This document shows, in pieces, positions 8,638-16,877 of a stretch of 64,000 bases of DNA (positions are counted from its first letter, which is position 1; each line of letters opens with the position of its first letter). The translations under genes were made by a program, and so were the position numbers. Origin of the DNA: Geodermatophilus sabuli (lineage in GTDB: Bacteria; Actinomycetota; Actinomycetes; Mycobacteriales; Geodermatophilaceae); contig NZ_JAAGWF010000002.1 in NCBI RefSeq assembly GCF_010686765.1, forward strand, positions 62,001 to 126,000, read 5' to 3'. The notes below the pieces were generated by a model, which was not told where the DNA came from, searched no databases, and saw only the letters and a program-made list of their open reading frames with translations.

Positions 8638-9951
8638 TCACGGTGCGTGACGGGCGCGCCCGGACGCGTTCCTGGCCGTCGGCGCCGCGCGGCCCGGCGC
8701 CCGCGGGGTCGACCGTGGCATCGCCAGTGCCGCGGCCAGCCCGAGTCCCAGTACGGCGGTGCTGACCGCGAAGGCCACCTGGTAGGACGCCACGTCGGTG
8801 AGCCAGCCGGCCACCAGCGGTCCGGCGATGGCGCCCAGGTCGGCCGACATCTGGAACACGGCCACGACCCGGCCGCCGCGGGCCGGGCTGACGTCGCCGA
8901 CCAGGGCCGCGGGCACGCTGGACAGCAGCGAGGCCGCCAGCCCGAACGCGGCCATCGACAGCAGGAACGCACCGATCGCCGGGGGCAGCACCAGCACCGC
9001 CATCGACGTGGTGGCCAGCGCCGTCCCCAGGACCAGCGAGGGCCGCCGTCCCCAGGCGTCGGCGAGCCGGCCCGACCGCAGCAGCCCGAGCGCCTGGGCC
9101 AGCGACCCGGCCAGCAGGCCGGCGCCGGCCCAGGCGACGGAGCGGCCGAGCTCCTCCGTGACGTACAGGGGGACCAGCGAGTTGCGGACGCCGAACAGCA
9201 CCCAGCCGACGCCGAGGTTGGCGACCAGCGCGGCGAGGTAGACCCGCGACCGGAACGCCCGGCGCAGCGGCAGGGTCTCCGGGCCCGGAGCGGCCTCGGT
9301 CGCAGCCGGCGTCCCGGTCGGCGGGGCCGCGGCGCCGGGACGCAGGTACAGCAGGCCGACGACGCCGGCGACCAGCAGGAACCCCGCGTAGAGCAGGAAC
9401 GGCAGGCGCGCGGAGAGCTCGGTGAGCAGGCCGCCCAGCGCGGGGCCGGCGATGCCGCCGAGGATGAACCCGCCCTGGTAGGTCGCCGCGGCCCGTCCGC
9501 GGTGCGTCGGCGGGGACACCCGCAGCAGCAGCGACAGCGCGGCCACCGTGAACATCGCGCTGCCGACGCCGCCGGCCGCGCGCAGACCCAGGAACACCGG
9601 GAAAAAGTCGGCCAGGCCGGCGGCTCCGGTGGTGACCGCGACGGTGACCAGCCCGGCGGCGAGCACCGTCCGCTCACCCAGGCGCTCCACCAGCGAGCCG
9701 CCGCTGAACGCCGAGACGAAGCGGAAGAACGCGAAGGCGCTGACCGCCAGCCCGACCGCGGTGGTGCCCACGCCGAACGAGCGGGCGAACAGCGGGATGG
9801 CCGGGGCGACGATGCCGAACCCCAGCGCGACCACGAAGGCCACGACCGACAGCACCCTGACCTCGCGGGGGAGGTCCCCGGCACCCCGCAGCCGCACGGG
9901 GACCGATGTTCGCACGGCCACGCAGCGCCGCGACGCGCGGCCACGGCTCAC
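8638..9951 (-). CDS. Major facilitator superfamily transporter
   Basis: 437 residues with about 12 hydrophobic segments in two halves and a hydrophilic central loop near residue 205. The loop 2-3 signature appears as GGSLVERLGERTV and the second-half equivalent as GRLADAWGRRPSLV, both typical of MFS drug/metabolite exporters. No substrate can be assigned. It starts at GTG 9951 with no convincing ribosome site; an internal GTG about 11 codons on is possible. The STAS gene is divergent from it; the short gap suggests closely spaced promoters. Confidence 0.82.
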   Translation of the reverse strand: MSRGRASRRCVAVRTSVPVRLRGAGDLPREVRVLSVVAFVVALGFGIVAPAIPLFARSFGVGTTAVGLAVSAFAFFRFVSAFSGGSLVERLGERTVLAAGLVTVAVTTGAAGLADFFPVFLGLRAAGGVGSAMFTVAALSLLLRVSPPTHRGRAAATYQGGFILGGIAGPALGGLLTELSARLPFLLYAGFLLVAGVVGLLYLRPGAAAPPTGTPAATEAAPGPETLPLRRAFRSRVYLAALVANLGVGWVLFGVRNSLVPLYVTEELGRSVAWAGAGLLAGSLAQALGLLRSGRLADAWGRRPSLVLGTALATTSMAVLVLPPAIGAFLLSMAAFGLAASLLSSVPAALVGDVSPARGGRVVAVFQMSADLGAIAGPLVAGWLTDVASYQVAFAVSTAVLGLGLAAALAMPRSTPRAPGRAAPTARNASGRARHAP

Positions 9952-10034
9952 CGGAGGGGCCGGCGATCCCCCGCGAGGGTGGCGGCGCGCGCAGGCTGGT
10001 TGTCCCGGTGAGTGGTCCCCGCCACAGTGGGCGC

Positions 10035-10379
10035 GTGGACGTCCTCGGCGTGCAGGGACTCGACCCGCCCACGGGCTGGTTCGAGGTGGTGCAGGAGGCA
10101 GAGGGGCCTGTGCTGCACCTGCGGGGGGACGTCGACTCTCCTCTGGTGCACGACATCCACGCCGGCGGGGTGGACGAGGCGAGCCTGGTGGCGGTCTCGG
10201 TCGAGGGCGTGGGCTACATCGACTCGACCGGCCTGTCGATGTTGGTCCGGTGGGCGCAGTCCGCCGCGCGCTGCGGGCGTCCGGCGGTCATCCGCCGGGC
10301 TACGCCCCGCTTCTGCCGGGTGCTCGAGCTCGCCGGCATCGCGATGCTGTTCCAGGTCGAGGAGACCCGCCGCTCCTGA
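10035..10379 (+). CDS. STAS-domain protein (anti-sigma factor antagonist-like)
   Basis: About 114 residues forming a single STAS domain. The phosphoacceptor loop reads VGYIDSTGLSMLVRW, with the DSTG core in which a Ser or Thr is phosphorylated by anti-sigma kinases in SpoIIAA/RsbV-type proteins. It may be a partner of SpoIIE-type phosphatases such as the one at 2860-4524, though no anti-sigma kinase is adjacent. Starts are ambiguous: GTG 10035 gives a compact domain, GTG 10008 adds nine residues, and an open frame extends back to 9906 over the divergent MFS start. No clear ribosome site distinguishes them. Confidence 0.72.
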   Translation: MDVLGVQGLDPPTGWFEVVQEAEGPVLHLRGDVDSPLVHDIHAGGVDEASLVAVSVEGVGYIDSTGLSMLVRWAQSAARCGRPAVIRRATPRFCRVLELAGIAMLFQVEETRRS

Positions 10380-10412
10380 TCGCGACGCGCCGGGGTCGTC
10401 GCGTCACAGCGG

Positions 10413-10437
10413 ACGTCATGTCGTCATGACGTATGGT
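10413..10437 (+). promoter_or_regulatory. Palindromic operator overlapping the pfkA promoter
   Basis: ACGTCATG-TCGT-CATGACGT (10413-10432) is a 20-base dyad with perfect 8-base arms. It abuts a possible -10 box TATGGT (10432-10437), about 37 bases before the pfkA start. Its position suggests a repressor site; the regulator is unknown. Confidence 0.5.
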
Positions 10438-10473
10438 CCGCAGCGACCCGGTCCACGACCCAGGGAGACACCG

Positions 10474-11502
10474 GTGCGCATCGGGATCCTCACCGGCGGG
10501 GGCGACTGCCCCGGCCTCAACGCCGTCATCCGCTCCGTCGTCCGCAGCGCGAGCGCCCACTACGGCAGTGCGGTGATCGGCTTCCGCGACGGCTGGCGCG
10601 GCTTGCTCGAGGACCGGACGACGCCGCTGGACGTCACCGCCGTCGACGGCCTGCTCACCCGCGGCGGGACGACGCTGGGCTCGGCACGGGTGGCGCCGGA
10701 GCGGCTGCGGTCCGGTGTCCCGTCGATGAAGGGCGTGCTGGCCGCGCACGGGATCGACGTGCTCGTCCCGATCGGCGGGGAGGGCACGCTGACCGCCGCG
10801 CACCTGCTCTCGCAGGCCGGCGTCCCGGTCGTCGGCATCCCCAAGACGATCGACAACGACATCGACGGCACCGACCTGACCTTCGGCTTCGACACCGCGG
10901 TGAGCATCGCCACCGACCTCATCGACCGCCTGCACACCACCGCCGAGTCCCACCAGCGGGTGCTGCTGGTCGAGGTCATGGGCCGGCACGCCGGGTGGAT
11001 CGCCCTGCACGCCGGTCTGGCCTCGGGCGCCCACCTCACCCTGGTGCCGGAGGAGCCCTTCGACGTGGACGAGGTGGTGCGCATCGTGTGCGAGCGCTTC
11101 GACCGGGGCGACTCCCACGTCATCGGCGTGGTGGCCGAGGGCGCCGTGCCGCTGCCCGGTCACATGCCCCTGCGCGACGGCGGCACCGACGAGTTCGGGC
11201 ACCGGCGGTTCACCGGGGTGGCCCAGCAGTTGGGCGCCGAGCTGGAACGGCGCACCGGGAAGGAGGTCCGCGCCACCGTTCTCGGGCACGTCCAGCGCGG
11301 CGGCACGCCGACCTCCTTCGACCGGGTCCTCGCCACCCGCTTCGGGCTGCACGCGACCATCGCCGCGCACGAGGGCCGGCACGGGCAGATGGTCGCGCTG
11401 CGGGGCACCGAGATCGACCTCGTCCCCCTGGCCGACGCCGTCGCCCGGCTGAAGACCGTGACGCCGTCCCGGCTGGCCGAGACCGGCGCGTTCACCGGCT
11501 GA
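10474..11502 (+). CDS. pfkA: 6-phosphofructokinase, actinobacterial group III type
   Basis: 342 residues matching mycobacterial PfkA along its length. Nucleotide-binding GGGDCPGLNAVIR lies at the N-terminus. IGGEGTLTAAH replaces the GGDGS of E. coli PFK, typical of this group. The catalytic PKTIDNDIDGTD and the substrate loop VEVMGRHAGWIALH follow. It phosphorylates fructose 6-phosphate to the 1,6-bisphosphate in glycolysis. The phosphoryl donor (ATP or PPi) is not settled by sequence alone, though close relatives use ATP. GTG at 10474 follows AGGGAGA at ideal spacing. It stands alone behind a palindromic promoter. Confidence 0.93.
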   Translation: MRIGILTGGGDCPGLNAVIRSVVRSASAHYGSAVIGFRDGWRGLLEDRTTPLDVTAVDGLLTRGGTTLGSARVAPERLRSGVPSMKGVLAAHGIDVLVPIGGEGTLTAAHLLSQAGVPVVGIPKTIDNDIDGTDLTFGFDTAVSIATDLIDRLHTTAESHQRVLLVEVMGRHAGWIALHAGLASGAHLTLVPEEPFDVDEVVRIVCERFDRGDSHVIGVVAEGAVPLPGHMPLRDGGTDEFGHRRFTGVAQQLGAELERRTGKEVRATVLGHVQRGGTPTSFDRVLATRFGLHATIAAHEGRHGQMVALRGTEIDLVPLADAVARLKTVTPSRLAETGAFTG

Positions 11503-11548
11503 CCCCTCCCCGCCCGAGCCGGCCGCGCCGACGGTGGTCGTCCGGTCC

Positions 11549-13417
11549 TCAGCGCGGCGCGGCCTGCCGGAGCCGGCGGTGGGCGGCCATGCGGACCGGC
11601 GCGTCGGCGGTGCCGTAGCCGTCGTAGCCGCCGATCCGCTGCACCACCTCGAAGAACACCCGGCCACCCAGGACCTCGGTGACCAGGTGCAGGTACCCGC
11701 CCGCGGCGTCCTCCTCGTAGAGCAGGCCGTGCTCGCGGACCGCCGCGAGCAGGTCGGCGGGCAGGTCGAGGCGGGCCTCGAGGTCGTCGGCGTAGTTGGC
11801 CGGCACGGGCAGCAGGGCGGCGCCGGCCGCGCGCAGCGCCCGCGCGGCCGCGACGACGTCGTCGGTCGCGAAGGCGACGTACTGCGGCTCTGGGACCCCC
11901 GGCGCCCACCCGCCGCGCCGCAGCGTGGCCGCGCTCAGCGCCAGCCGCACCGCCCGATGCGGGCCGGTGACCGCGCGGGTGCGCACCAGCCCGAACGGCG
12001 CGGCCAGCTCGGTCACCTCCTGCGGCTCGAGGCCCAGCACCGCGCGGTAGAACAGGCCCGCCTCGTCGAAGGCGTCGAACGGCTGGCTCAGCCCGACGTG
12101 GTCGAGGCCGGTGATCCCGGCGCCCGGGCCGGCCTGCTCACCGGTGGCGAGGAAGTCCGCGGGCCAGCCGTCGGGGCCGGTGCGGGTGAAGAAGACCTCG
12201 GTGCCGTCGGGCGCGGCGACCGCGGACAGCTCCGCCTCCGCGGCCCCGCGGGTACGCGGGAGGACCGGCGCGCACATCGCCTCGGCGCGCTCCGCCGACC
12301 GCCCGGGCTCGGCGCTCTCCAGGCCCAGCGCGGCCACGGCCGCGACGCCGGCGGCCGCCGGCCGGACGACCGAGCCGTTCAGCAGCACCCGCGCGGCGCC
12401 CTGTTCCCACAGCTGGACCGGCTTGGAGCGGTGCTGGCCGGTGTGGGTGAAGCCGAGCGTGGTGAGCACGTCCGCCGCCCGCGGGCCGGAGACGCCGTCG
12501 ACCGCGAGCTCGGTGAACGACCAGCCGGTCAGCTCGGGGGCGGACGGCGGGGTCGGCAGGCCGGCCCCCGGGGAGCGGAGCGCGAGGGCCTCCTCCAGCC
12601 ACCGCAGGGAGCGCATGGCGTCGATCGCCGTCCGGACCGGGTCGGACTGGCGGTAGACGTCGTTGAAGACCTCGAGCGACAGCGGCCCGGTGTACCCGGC
12701 GGCCAGGACGGCGCCGAGGAAGGCGGGCAGGTCGAAGGCGCCCTGCCCGGGGAAGAGCCGGTGGTGGCGGCTCCACTGCAGGACGTCCATCCGCAGCCGC
12801 GGCGCGTCGGCCAGTTGCAGGAAGAACAGCTTCTCGGCCGGCACCTGCGCGAAGCCGGCCGGGTCCCCGCCGCGGGAGAGCACGTGGAAGCTGTCCAGGC
12901 ACAGCCCGAGGGCGGGGGAGTCCGCGCGGCGGACGGCGTCCCACGAGCGCTCCCAGGTCGACACGTGGGTGCCCCAGGCCAGCGCCTCGTAGGCGATCCG
13001 CAGGCCCCGCTCGCCGGCCCGCGCCGCGGTGGCGGCCAGCTGACCGGCGAGGTGGTCGGGGTCGTCGACGGCGTCCTCGGCGACGGAGGAGCACACCAGG
13101 ACCGTGTCGACGCCCAGGCCCGCCATGACGTCGAACTTCCGCTCTGCGCGGCGCAGGTTGCGGGCGAACCGGTCCGGGTCGGTGGAGTCCAGGTCGCGGA
13201 AGGGCTGGTAGAGGTCGATGGACAAGCCGAGGTCGGCGCAGCGGGCGGCGAGCTCGCTCGGTGCCCACGGCGAGGCGACGAGGTCGGGCTCGAAGACCTC
13301 GACGCCGTCGAAACCGGCCGAGGCGGCGGCGGCGAGCTTGTCCTCCAGCGTGCCCGACAGGCAGACCGTCGCGATCGCCCGGCGCAGGCCCCGTCCCGGC
13401 TCAGCCGATCCGGACAT
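11549..13417 (-). CDS. qsuB: 3-dehydroshikimate dehydratase fused to HPPD-like domain (QsuB type)
   Basis: 622 residues in two parts. Residues 1 to about 285 form a xylose-isomerase-like TIM barrel of the AsbF/QuiC type that dehydrates 3-dehydroshikimate to protocatechuate. Residues about 305-620 resemble 4-hydroxyphenylpyruvate dioxygenase, with the vicinal-oxygen-chelate iron triad apparently kept: His in GLDHVGLS, His in GYLHLVTE and Glu in VFFEVVQRIGG. The same fusion occurs in Corynebacterium QsuB, where the second domain's catalytic role is unclear. ATG at 13417 overlaps the shikimate dehydrogenase gene by 17 bases, so they form one operon. Confidence 0.9.
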   Translation of the reverse strand: MSGSAEPGRGLRRAIATVCLSGTLEDKLAAAASAGFDGVEVFEPDLVASPWAPSELAARCADLGLSIDLYQPFRDLDSTDPDRFARNLRRAERKFDVMAGLGVDTVLVCSSVAEDAVDDPDHLAGQLAATAARAGERGLRIAYEALAWGTHVSTWERSWDAVRRADSPALGLCLDSFHVLSRGGDPAGFAQVPAEKLFFLQLADAPRLRMDVLQWSRHHRLFPGQGAFDLPAFLGAVLAAGYTGPLSLEVFNDVYRQSDPVRTAIDAMRSLRWLEEALALRSPGAGLPTPPSAPELTGWSFTELAVDGVSGPRAADVLTTLGFTHTGQHRSKPVQLWEQGAARVLLNGSVVRPAAAGVAAVAALGLESAEPGRSAERAEAMCAPVLPRTRGAAEAELSAVAAPDGTEVFFTRTGPDGWPADFLATGEQAGPGAGITGLDHVGLSQPFDAFDEAGLFYRAVLGLEPQEVTELAAPFGLVRTRAVTGPHRAVRLALSAATLRRGGWAPGVPEPQYVAFATDDVVAAARALRAAGAALLPVPANYADDLEARLDLPADLLAAVREHGLLYEEDAAGGYLHLVTEVLGGRVFFEVVQRIGGYDGYGTADAPVRMAAHRRLRQAAPR

Positions 13418-14291
13418 CGGGGCCCGGTCCGGCGACGAGCGTCGTGAAGTGGGCCAGCATGCGCTCGGCGTCGGGCTCGACGCCGGTGAACAGCCGGAAG
13501 GCGTCGACGGCCTGGAAGACGGCCATCGCGCCGCCGTCGAGCACGCGGCAGCCGAGCCGCCGCGCCACGCGGACCAGCTCGGTCTCCAGCGGGCGGTACA
13601 CGATGTCGGCGACCCAGAGGTCGGGCCGCAGCAGCTCCGCGGGCACCGGCAGGCCGGGATGCGCGGCCATGCCGGTGGGTGTGGCGTGCACCAGCCCGTC
13701 GGCCTCGCCCAGCGCGGCGGGGAGCGTGGCGGGGTCGCCGGGCGTGGCACGGGTGTCGCCGAACCGGTCGCGCAGCGCCCCGGCCAGCTCGCCCGCGCGC
13801 TGGGCGTCGACGTCCACCACCGTCAGCCGGCGGGTGCCCAGGGTGAGCAGCGCGTGCGCCACCGCGGCACCGGCGCCCCCGGCGCCGAGCAGGACGACCC
13901 GGCCGAGGGGGGCGTCGGTCAGGCCGCGGTCGACCGCTCGGGCGAAGCCGGACCAGTCGGTGTTGTGCCCGACCGCGCGGCCGTCCCGCAGGACGACCGT
14001 GTTGACCGCGCCGAGCGCCTGCGCGTCGGGGGAGAGCTCGTCGAGGTGGTCGAGCACCAGCTGCTTGCACGGGTGGGTGACGTTGAGCCCGTCGTACCCG
14101 GCGAGCCGGGCCGCGGCCAGGACCTCCCCGATGGCGGTGGCCGGCCGGCCCAGCCGGTCGAGGTCCAGCCGGCGGTACAGGTACCGCAGTCCCAGCTCGT
14201 CGGCCTCCCGCTCGTGCAAGGGCGGGGTGAGCGACGGGCCGATGCCCGTGCCGACCAGGCCGACCAGGAAGCTCTGCGCGCTGGGCGTCAT
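13401..14291 (-). CDS. aroE: Shikimate/quinate 5-dehydrogenase
   Basis: 296 residues of the shikimate dehydrogenase family. The N-terminal substrate domain shows GPSLTPPLHE and NVTHPCKQ (catalytic Lys), and NTDWSGF holds the substrate-contacting Asp. The nucleotide domain has GAGGAGAAVAHAL. It oxidises shikimate (and possibly quinate) to the 3-dehydro form with NAD(P)+. Its operon with a DHS dehydratase and its divergence from a TetR gene indicate a catabolic, QsuD-like role rather than aromatic amino acid synthesis. ATG 14291 follows GGGAGA. Transcription probably starts under the TetR operator at 14311-14325. Confidence 0.9.
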   Translation of the reverse strand: MTPSAQSFLVGLVGTGIGPSLTPPLHEREADELGLRYLYRRLDLDRLGRPATAIGEVLAAARLAGYDGLNVTHPCKQLVLDHLDELSPDAQALGAVNTVVLRDGRAVGHNTDWSGFARAVDRGLTDAPLGRVVLLGAGGAGAAVAHALLTLGTRRLTVVDVDAQRAGELAGALRDRFGDTRATPGDPATLPAALGEADGLVHATPTGMAAHPGLPVPAELLRPDLWVADIVYRPLETELVRVARRLGCRVLDGGAMAVFQAVDAFRLFTGVEPDAERMLAHFTTLVAGPGPDVRIG

Positions 14292-14310
14292 CGAGGCGTC
14301 TCCCGAGAGG

Positions 14311-14325
14311 TATGTACCAACTGGT
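14311..14325. promoter_or_regulatory. TetR operator candidate, site 1 (aroE-qsuB promoter)
   Basis: TATGTACCAACTGGT occurs here and, reversed, at 15265-15279: an exact 15-base match. The core ACCA-N2-TGGT is a dyad. The site lies 20-34 bases upstream of the aroE start, in the gap between aroE and the divergent TetR gene, as expected for a local repressor operator. Confidence 0.72.
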
Positions 14326-14441
14326 GAGTTGACACAAGAGGACCACATCGGCCAGACGTGCGCCAGCCCCCCGCGTGATCTGGGGCACGCTGGCCCCCGC
14401 ACCGGCGCCGAGGACGGTCCGGGGTCGCGCGCGGCGCCACC

Positions 14442-14447
14442 TAGGCT
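14442..14447 (+). promoter_or_regulatory. -10 box of the TetR gene
   Basis: TAGGCT lies 31 bases before the GTG start. It matches the TAGGCT/TAGCGT/TACGCT -10 pattern repeated across this window. No obvious -35 element is seen. Confidence 0.45.
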
Positions 14448-14478
14448 GGGGCGACGTCCGCCGAGGCAGGAGGAAGCC

Positions 14479-15168
14479 GTGGCCGCCCGCCCGTCCGACG
14501 GGGGAACCCCCGTCGCTGCCGGAGACGGCCCGGTGCCGGGCGGTCCCGAGCGCACCCGCGACGCGGACCGGACGCGGGCGGAGATCCTCGCGGTCGCCAC
14601 GGCGGAGTTCGCCGACCGCGGCTACGCCGGGGCGCGGATCAACGAGATCGCCGGCAAGCTGAGCACGACGAAGCGGATGATCTACTACTACTTCGGCGGC
14701 AAGGAGCAGCTCTACGTCGCGGTCCTCGAGGCGGCCTACAGCCGCATCCGCGGCCTCGAGCAGCAGCTGGACGTCGAGCACCTGGACCCGGTGGAGGCGA
14801 TCCGGGAGCTCGCCGGCCTGACCTTCGACCACCACGAGGCGCATCCGGACTTCATCCGGCTGGTCAGCATCGAGAACATCCACCGGGCCGAGCACATCGC
14901 CCGCTCCGAGGCGCTGTCCGGTCTGGCGAACCCGGCACTCGACGTCCTCGGCACGATCCTCGACCGGGGCTGGGCCGCGGGGCTGTTCCGGGACGACGTC
15001 GACGCGCTGGACGTGCACCAGGTGATCAGCGCGTTCTGCGTCTTCCGCACCGCCAACCGGCACACCTTCGGCGTCATCTTCGGGCGCGACATGCTCGACC
15101 CCGCCCGTCGCGACCACCAGCGCCGGGTGCTCGGCGATCTCGTCGTCGCCTATCTCACGGCCCGCTGA
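14479..15168 (+). CDS. TetR family regulator of the shikimate catabolic island
   Basis: 229 residues: a disordered N-terminus of about 25 residues, then a TetR helix-turn-helix (about 30-78; segments EILAVATAEFADRGYAG and INEIAGKLSTTKRMIYYYFGGKEQLY) and an all-helical ligand domain. GTG 14479 follows a perfect AGGAGGA. It lies between the aroE-qsuB operon (divergent) and the MHS transporter (same strand), and identical operator candidates flank it. I infer that it represses both units and releases them on binding shikimate, quinate, DHS or protocatechuate. Corynebacterium uses a LysR-type regulator for the equivalent genes. Confidence 0.88.
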   Translation: MAARPSDGGTPVAAGDGPVPGGPERTRDADRTRAEILAVATAEFADRGYAGARINEIAGKLSTTKRMIYYYFGGKEQLYVAVLEAAYSRIRGLEQQLDVEHLDPVEAIRELAGLTFDHHEAHPDFIRLVSIENIHRAEHIARSEALSGLANPALDVLGTILDRGWAAGLFRDDVDALDVHQVISAFCVFRTANRHTFGVIFGRDMLDPARRDHQRRVLGDLVVAYLTAR

Positions 15169-15224
15169 CCAGGGCCTGACCCCTCCTCGCCGGCCGCGCG
15201 CCGATGCGCCGGTCCATCCGGCGC

Positions 15225-15254
15225 TTGACACGGTGACGGCCATCACCTCACCAT
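15225..15254 (+). promoter_or_regulatory. Promoter candidate of the MHS transporter with embedded CRP-like site
   Basis: TTGACA (15225-15230) is followed 17-18 bases later by a weak -10 (CACCAT at 15249). The spacer holds GGTGACGGCCATCACC (15232-15247), which fits the CRP/GlxR consensus GTGA-N6-TCAC exactly. Placement suggests carbon-source control in addition to the TetR site just downstream. Confidence 0.5.
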
Positions 15255-15264
15255 TCGGTACGTA

Positions 15265-15279
15265 ACCAGTTGGTACATA
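15265..15279. promoter_or_regulatory. TetR operator candidate, site 2 (MHS transporter promoter)
   Basis: ACCAGTTGGTACATA is the exact reverse complement of the 15-base site at 14311-14325. Flanking bases extend the dyad (TACGTA on one side, TACATA on the other). It sits just downstream of the promoter candidate, where bound repressor would block transcription. Confidence 0.72.
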
Positions 15280-15448
15280 AGCAACTGGGAGCCCGCGGCA
15301 CCGGCCCCCGGAGGGACCGACCGACCGGAGACCCCGGCCGCCGCGCACCGCACCGCAAGCGCCGCACGCCTGACCGCGCCGGGCACCGCCCGGCCGCCCA
15401 TCCGGCTCGACGAGTTCGATGCCACCGGCACTCCCAGGAGACCGCGTC

Positions 15449-16804
15449 ATGAGCACCTCAACCCCCGCACCCGGCGGCGACGCCGTCGTGGAGCGCGTCC
15501 CCCGCAAGGCCGCGCTGGCCAGCTTCGTCGGCAGCATGCTCGAGTACTACGACTTCTTCATCTACGGAGCCGCCGCCGGGCTGGTCTTCCCGCAGGTGTT
15601 CTTCCCCGACAGCGACCCCGCGACGGCCACCCTGCTGTCGCTGGCCACCTTCGGCGTCGCCTACGTCGCCCGGCCGATCGGCGCGGTCATCATCGGCCAC
15701 TTCGGCGACAAGCTGGGCCGCAAGAAGATGCTCGTGCTGACCCTGCTGATGATGGGCGTCTCGACCTTCGCCATCGGGCTGATCCCGTCGTACGCGTCGA
15801 TCGGGGTGGCCGCCCCGGTCCTGCTGGTCTTCCTGCGCGTGGTGCAGGGGCTGTCGGCGGCCGGCGAGCAGAGCGGCGCCAACGCGATGACGCTGGAGCA
15901 CGCGCCCGAGGGGCGGCGCGGCTTCTTCACGAGCTTCACCCTCGAGGGCACCCAGGCCGGCCTGATCCTGGCCAACCTGGTCTTCCTCGGCGTGGCGCTG
16001 CTGCCGGAGGACCAGCTGCTCAGCTGGGGCTGGCGGGTCCCGTTCTTCCTGTCCGCCCTGGTCGTCGCGGTCGGCTACTGGGTGCGGCGCGCGCTGCCGG
16101 AGACCCCGGAGTTCGAGAAGGCCGAGAAGGAGGACGTCGTCGCCAAGCTGCCCGTCGCCGTCCTCTTCCGGGACCACTGGGCCTCGGTGCTGCGGGTCGT
16201 CCTGTGCGCCCTGGTCTCGGTGGTCAGCACGATCGTCGGCACCTGGTCGCTCGCGCACGGCACCAACGTGGTCGGCCTGGAGCGGACCACCCTGCTCTGG
16301 ATGGTCATCCTGTCCAACGTCCTGGCGCTGGCCGCACTGCCGCTCTGGGCGATGCTGTCCGACCGGATCGGCCGTCGTCCGGTGTTCGCCATCGGCGCCC
16401 TCGGGTCCGCGGTGACCGCCTTCCCGTTCCTGTGGGCGCTGCAGCAGGGCAACGTGCCGCTGGTCTTCCTGTTCGGCATCCTCCTCTCCGGTCTGGTCTA
16501 CTCCGCCGCCAACGGCATCTGGCCCGCCCTCTACGGGGAGATGTTCGACACCCGGGTCCGCTACTCCGGCATGGCGATCGGGACCCAGATCGGCTTCGCC
16601 CTCGGCGGCTTCTCGCCGACCATCGCCGCAGCCATCGTCGGCGAGGGTCCCTCCGGCTGGCTCCCGGTGGCCTTCCTGACCGCCGGTGCGGCCACCGTCG
16701 CCGGCGTGTGCGCGCTGACCGCCCGGGAGACCGCGCACGTGCCGCTGGAGCAGCTCGGCCGCAAGGACACCACCCCGCGCGACCGGCAGTTCGTCGGCGC
16801 CTAG
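15449..16804 (+). CDS. MHS family transporter (shikimate/quinate-type proton symporter)
   Basis: 451 residues with 12 predicted membrane segments. The MHS subgroup marks are SMLEYYDFFIYGAAAGLVFP in helix 1, the loop 2-3 motif GHFGDKLGRKKML, and EQSGANAMTLEHAPEGRRGFFTS. Relatives carry shikimate, alpha-ketoglutarate, proline or aromatic acids. The flanking shikimate dehydrogenase, DHS dehydratase and TetR genes favour shikimate or quinate uptake. ATG 15449 follows AGGAGA; an upstream in-frame ATG at 15419 is less likely. A long leader (about 170 bases) contains the TetR operator. Confidence 0.88.
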   Translation: MSTSTPAPGGDAVVERVPRKAALASFVGSMLEYYDFFIYGAAAGLVFPQVFFPDSDPATATLLSLATFGVAYVARPIGAVIIGHFGDKLGRKKMLVLTLLMMGVSTFAIGLIPSYASIGVAAPVLLVFLRVVQGLSAAGEQSGANAMTLEHAPEGRRGFFTSFTLEGTQAGLILANLVFLGVALLPEDQLLSWGWRVPFFLSALVVAVGYWVRRALPETPEFEKAEKEDVVAKLPVAVLFRDHWASVLRVVLCALVSVVSTIVGTWSLAHGTNVVGLERTTLLWMVILSNVLALAALPLWAMLSDRIGRRPVFAIGALGSAVTAFPFLWALQQGNVPLVFLFGILLSGLVYSAANGIWPALYGEMFDTRVRYSGMAIGTQIGFALGGFSPTIAAAIVGEGPSGWLPVAFLTAGAATVAGVCALTARETAHVPLEQLGRKDTTPRDRQFVGA

Positions 16805-16820
16805 CCGGGACCCCGTCCCA

Positions 16821-16855
16821 CCCGCGGGCCCCGGCCACCGGCCGGGGCCCGCGGG
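16821..16855 (+). terminator. Strong hairpin terminator
   Basis: A perfect 16-bp stem (CCCGCGGGCCCCGGCC with its complement) closes on a 3-base loop, 16 bases after the MHS transporter stop. It separates that unit from the esterase gene. Confidence 0.7.
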
Positions 16856-16877
16856 CGTCCGCACCGGAGGTGCTGTC

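Noticed and set aside
14329-14334. TTGACA as the -35 of the TetR gene
   Set aside because: No acceptable -10 follows at 16-19 bases; TAGGCT at 14442 with a normal leader is more convincing. It may be coincidental to the operator flank.
12529-15537. 1002-codon minus-strand frame spanning qsuB, aroE and the TetR gene
   Set aside because: No family similarity; it crosses three well-supported genes and their promoters.
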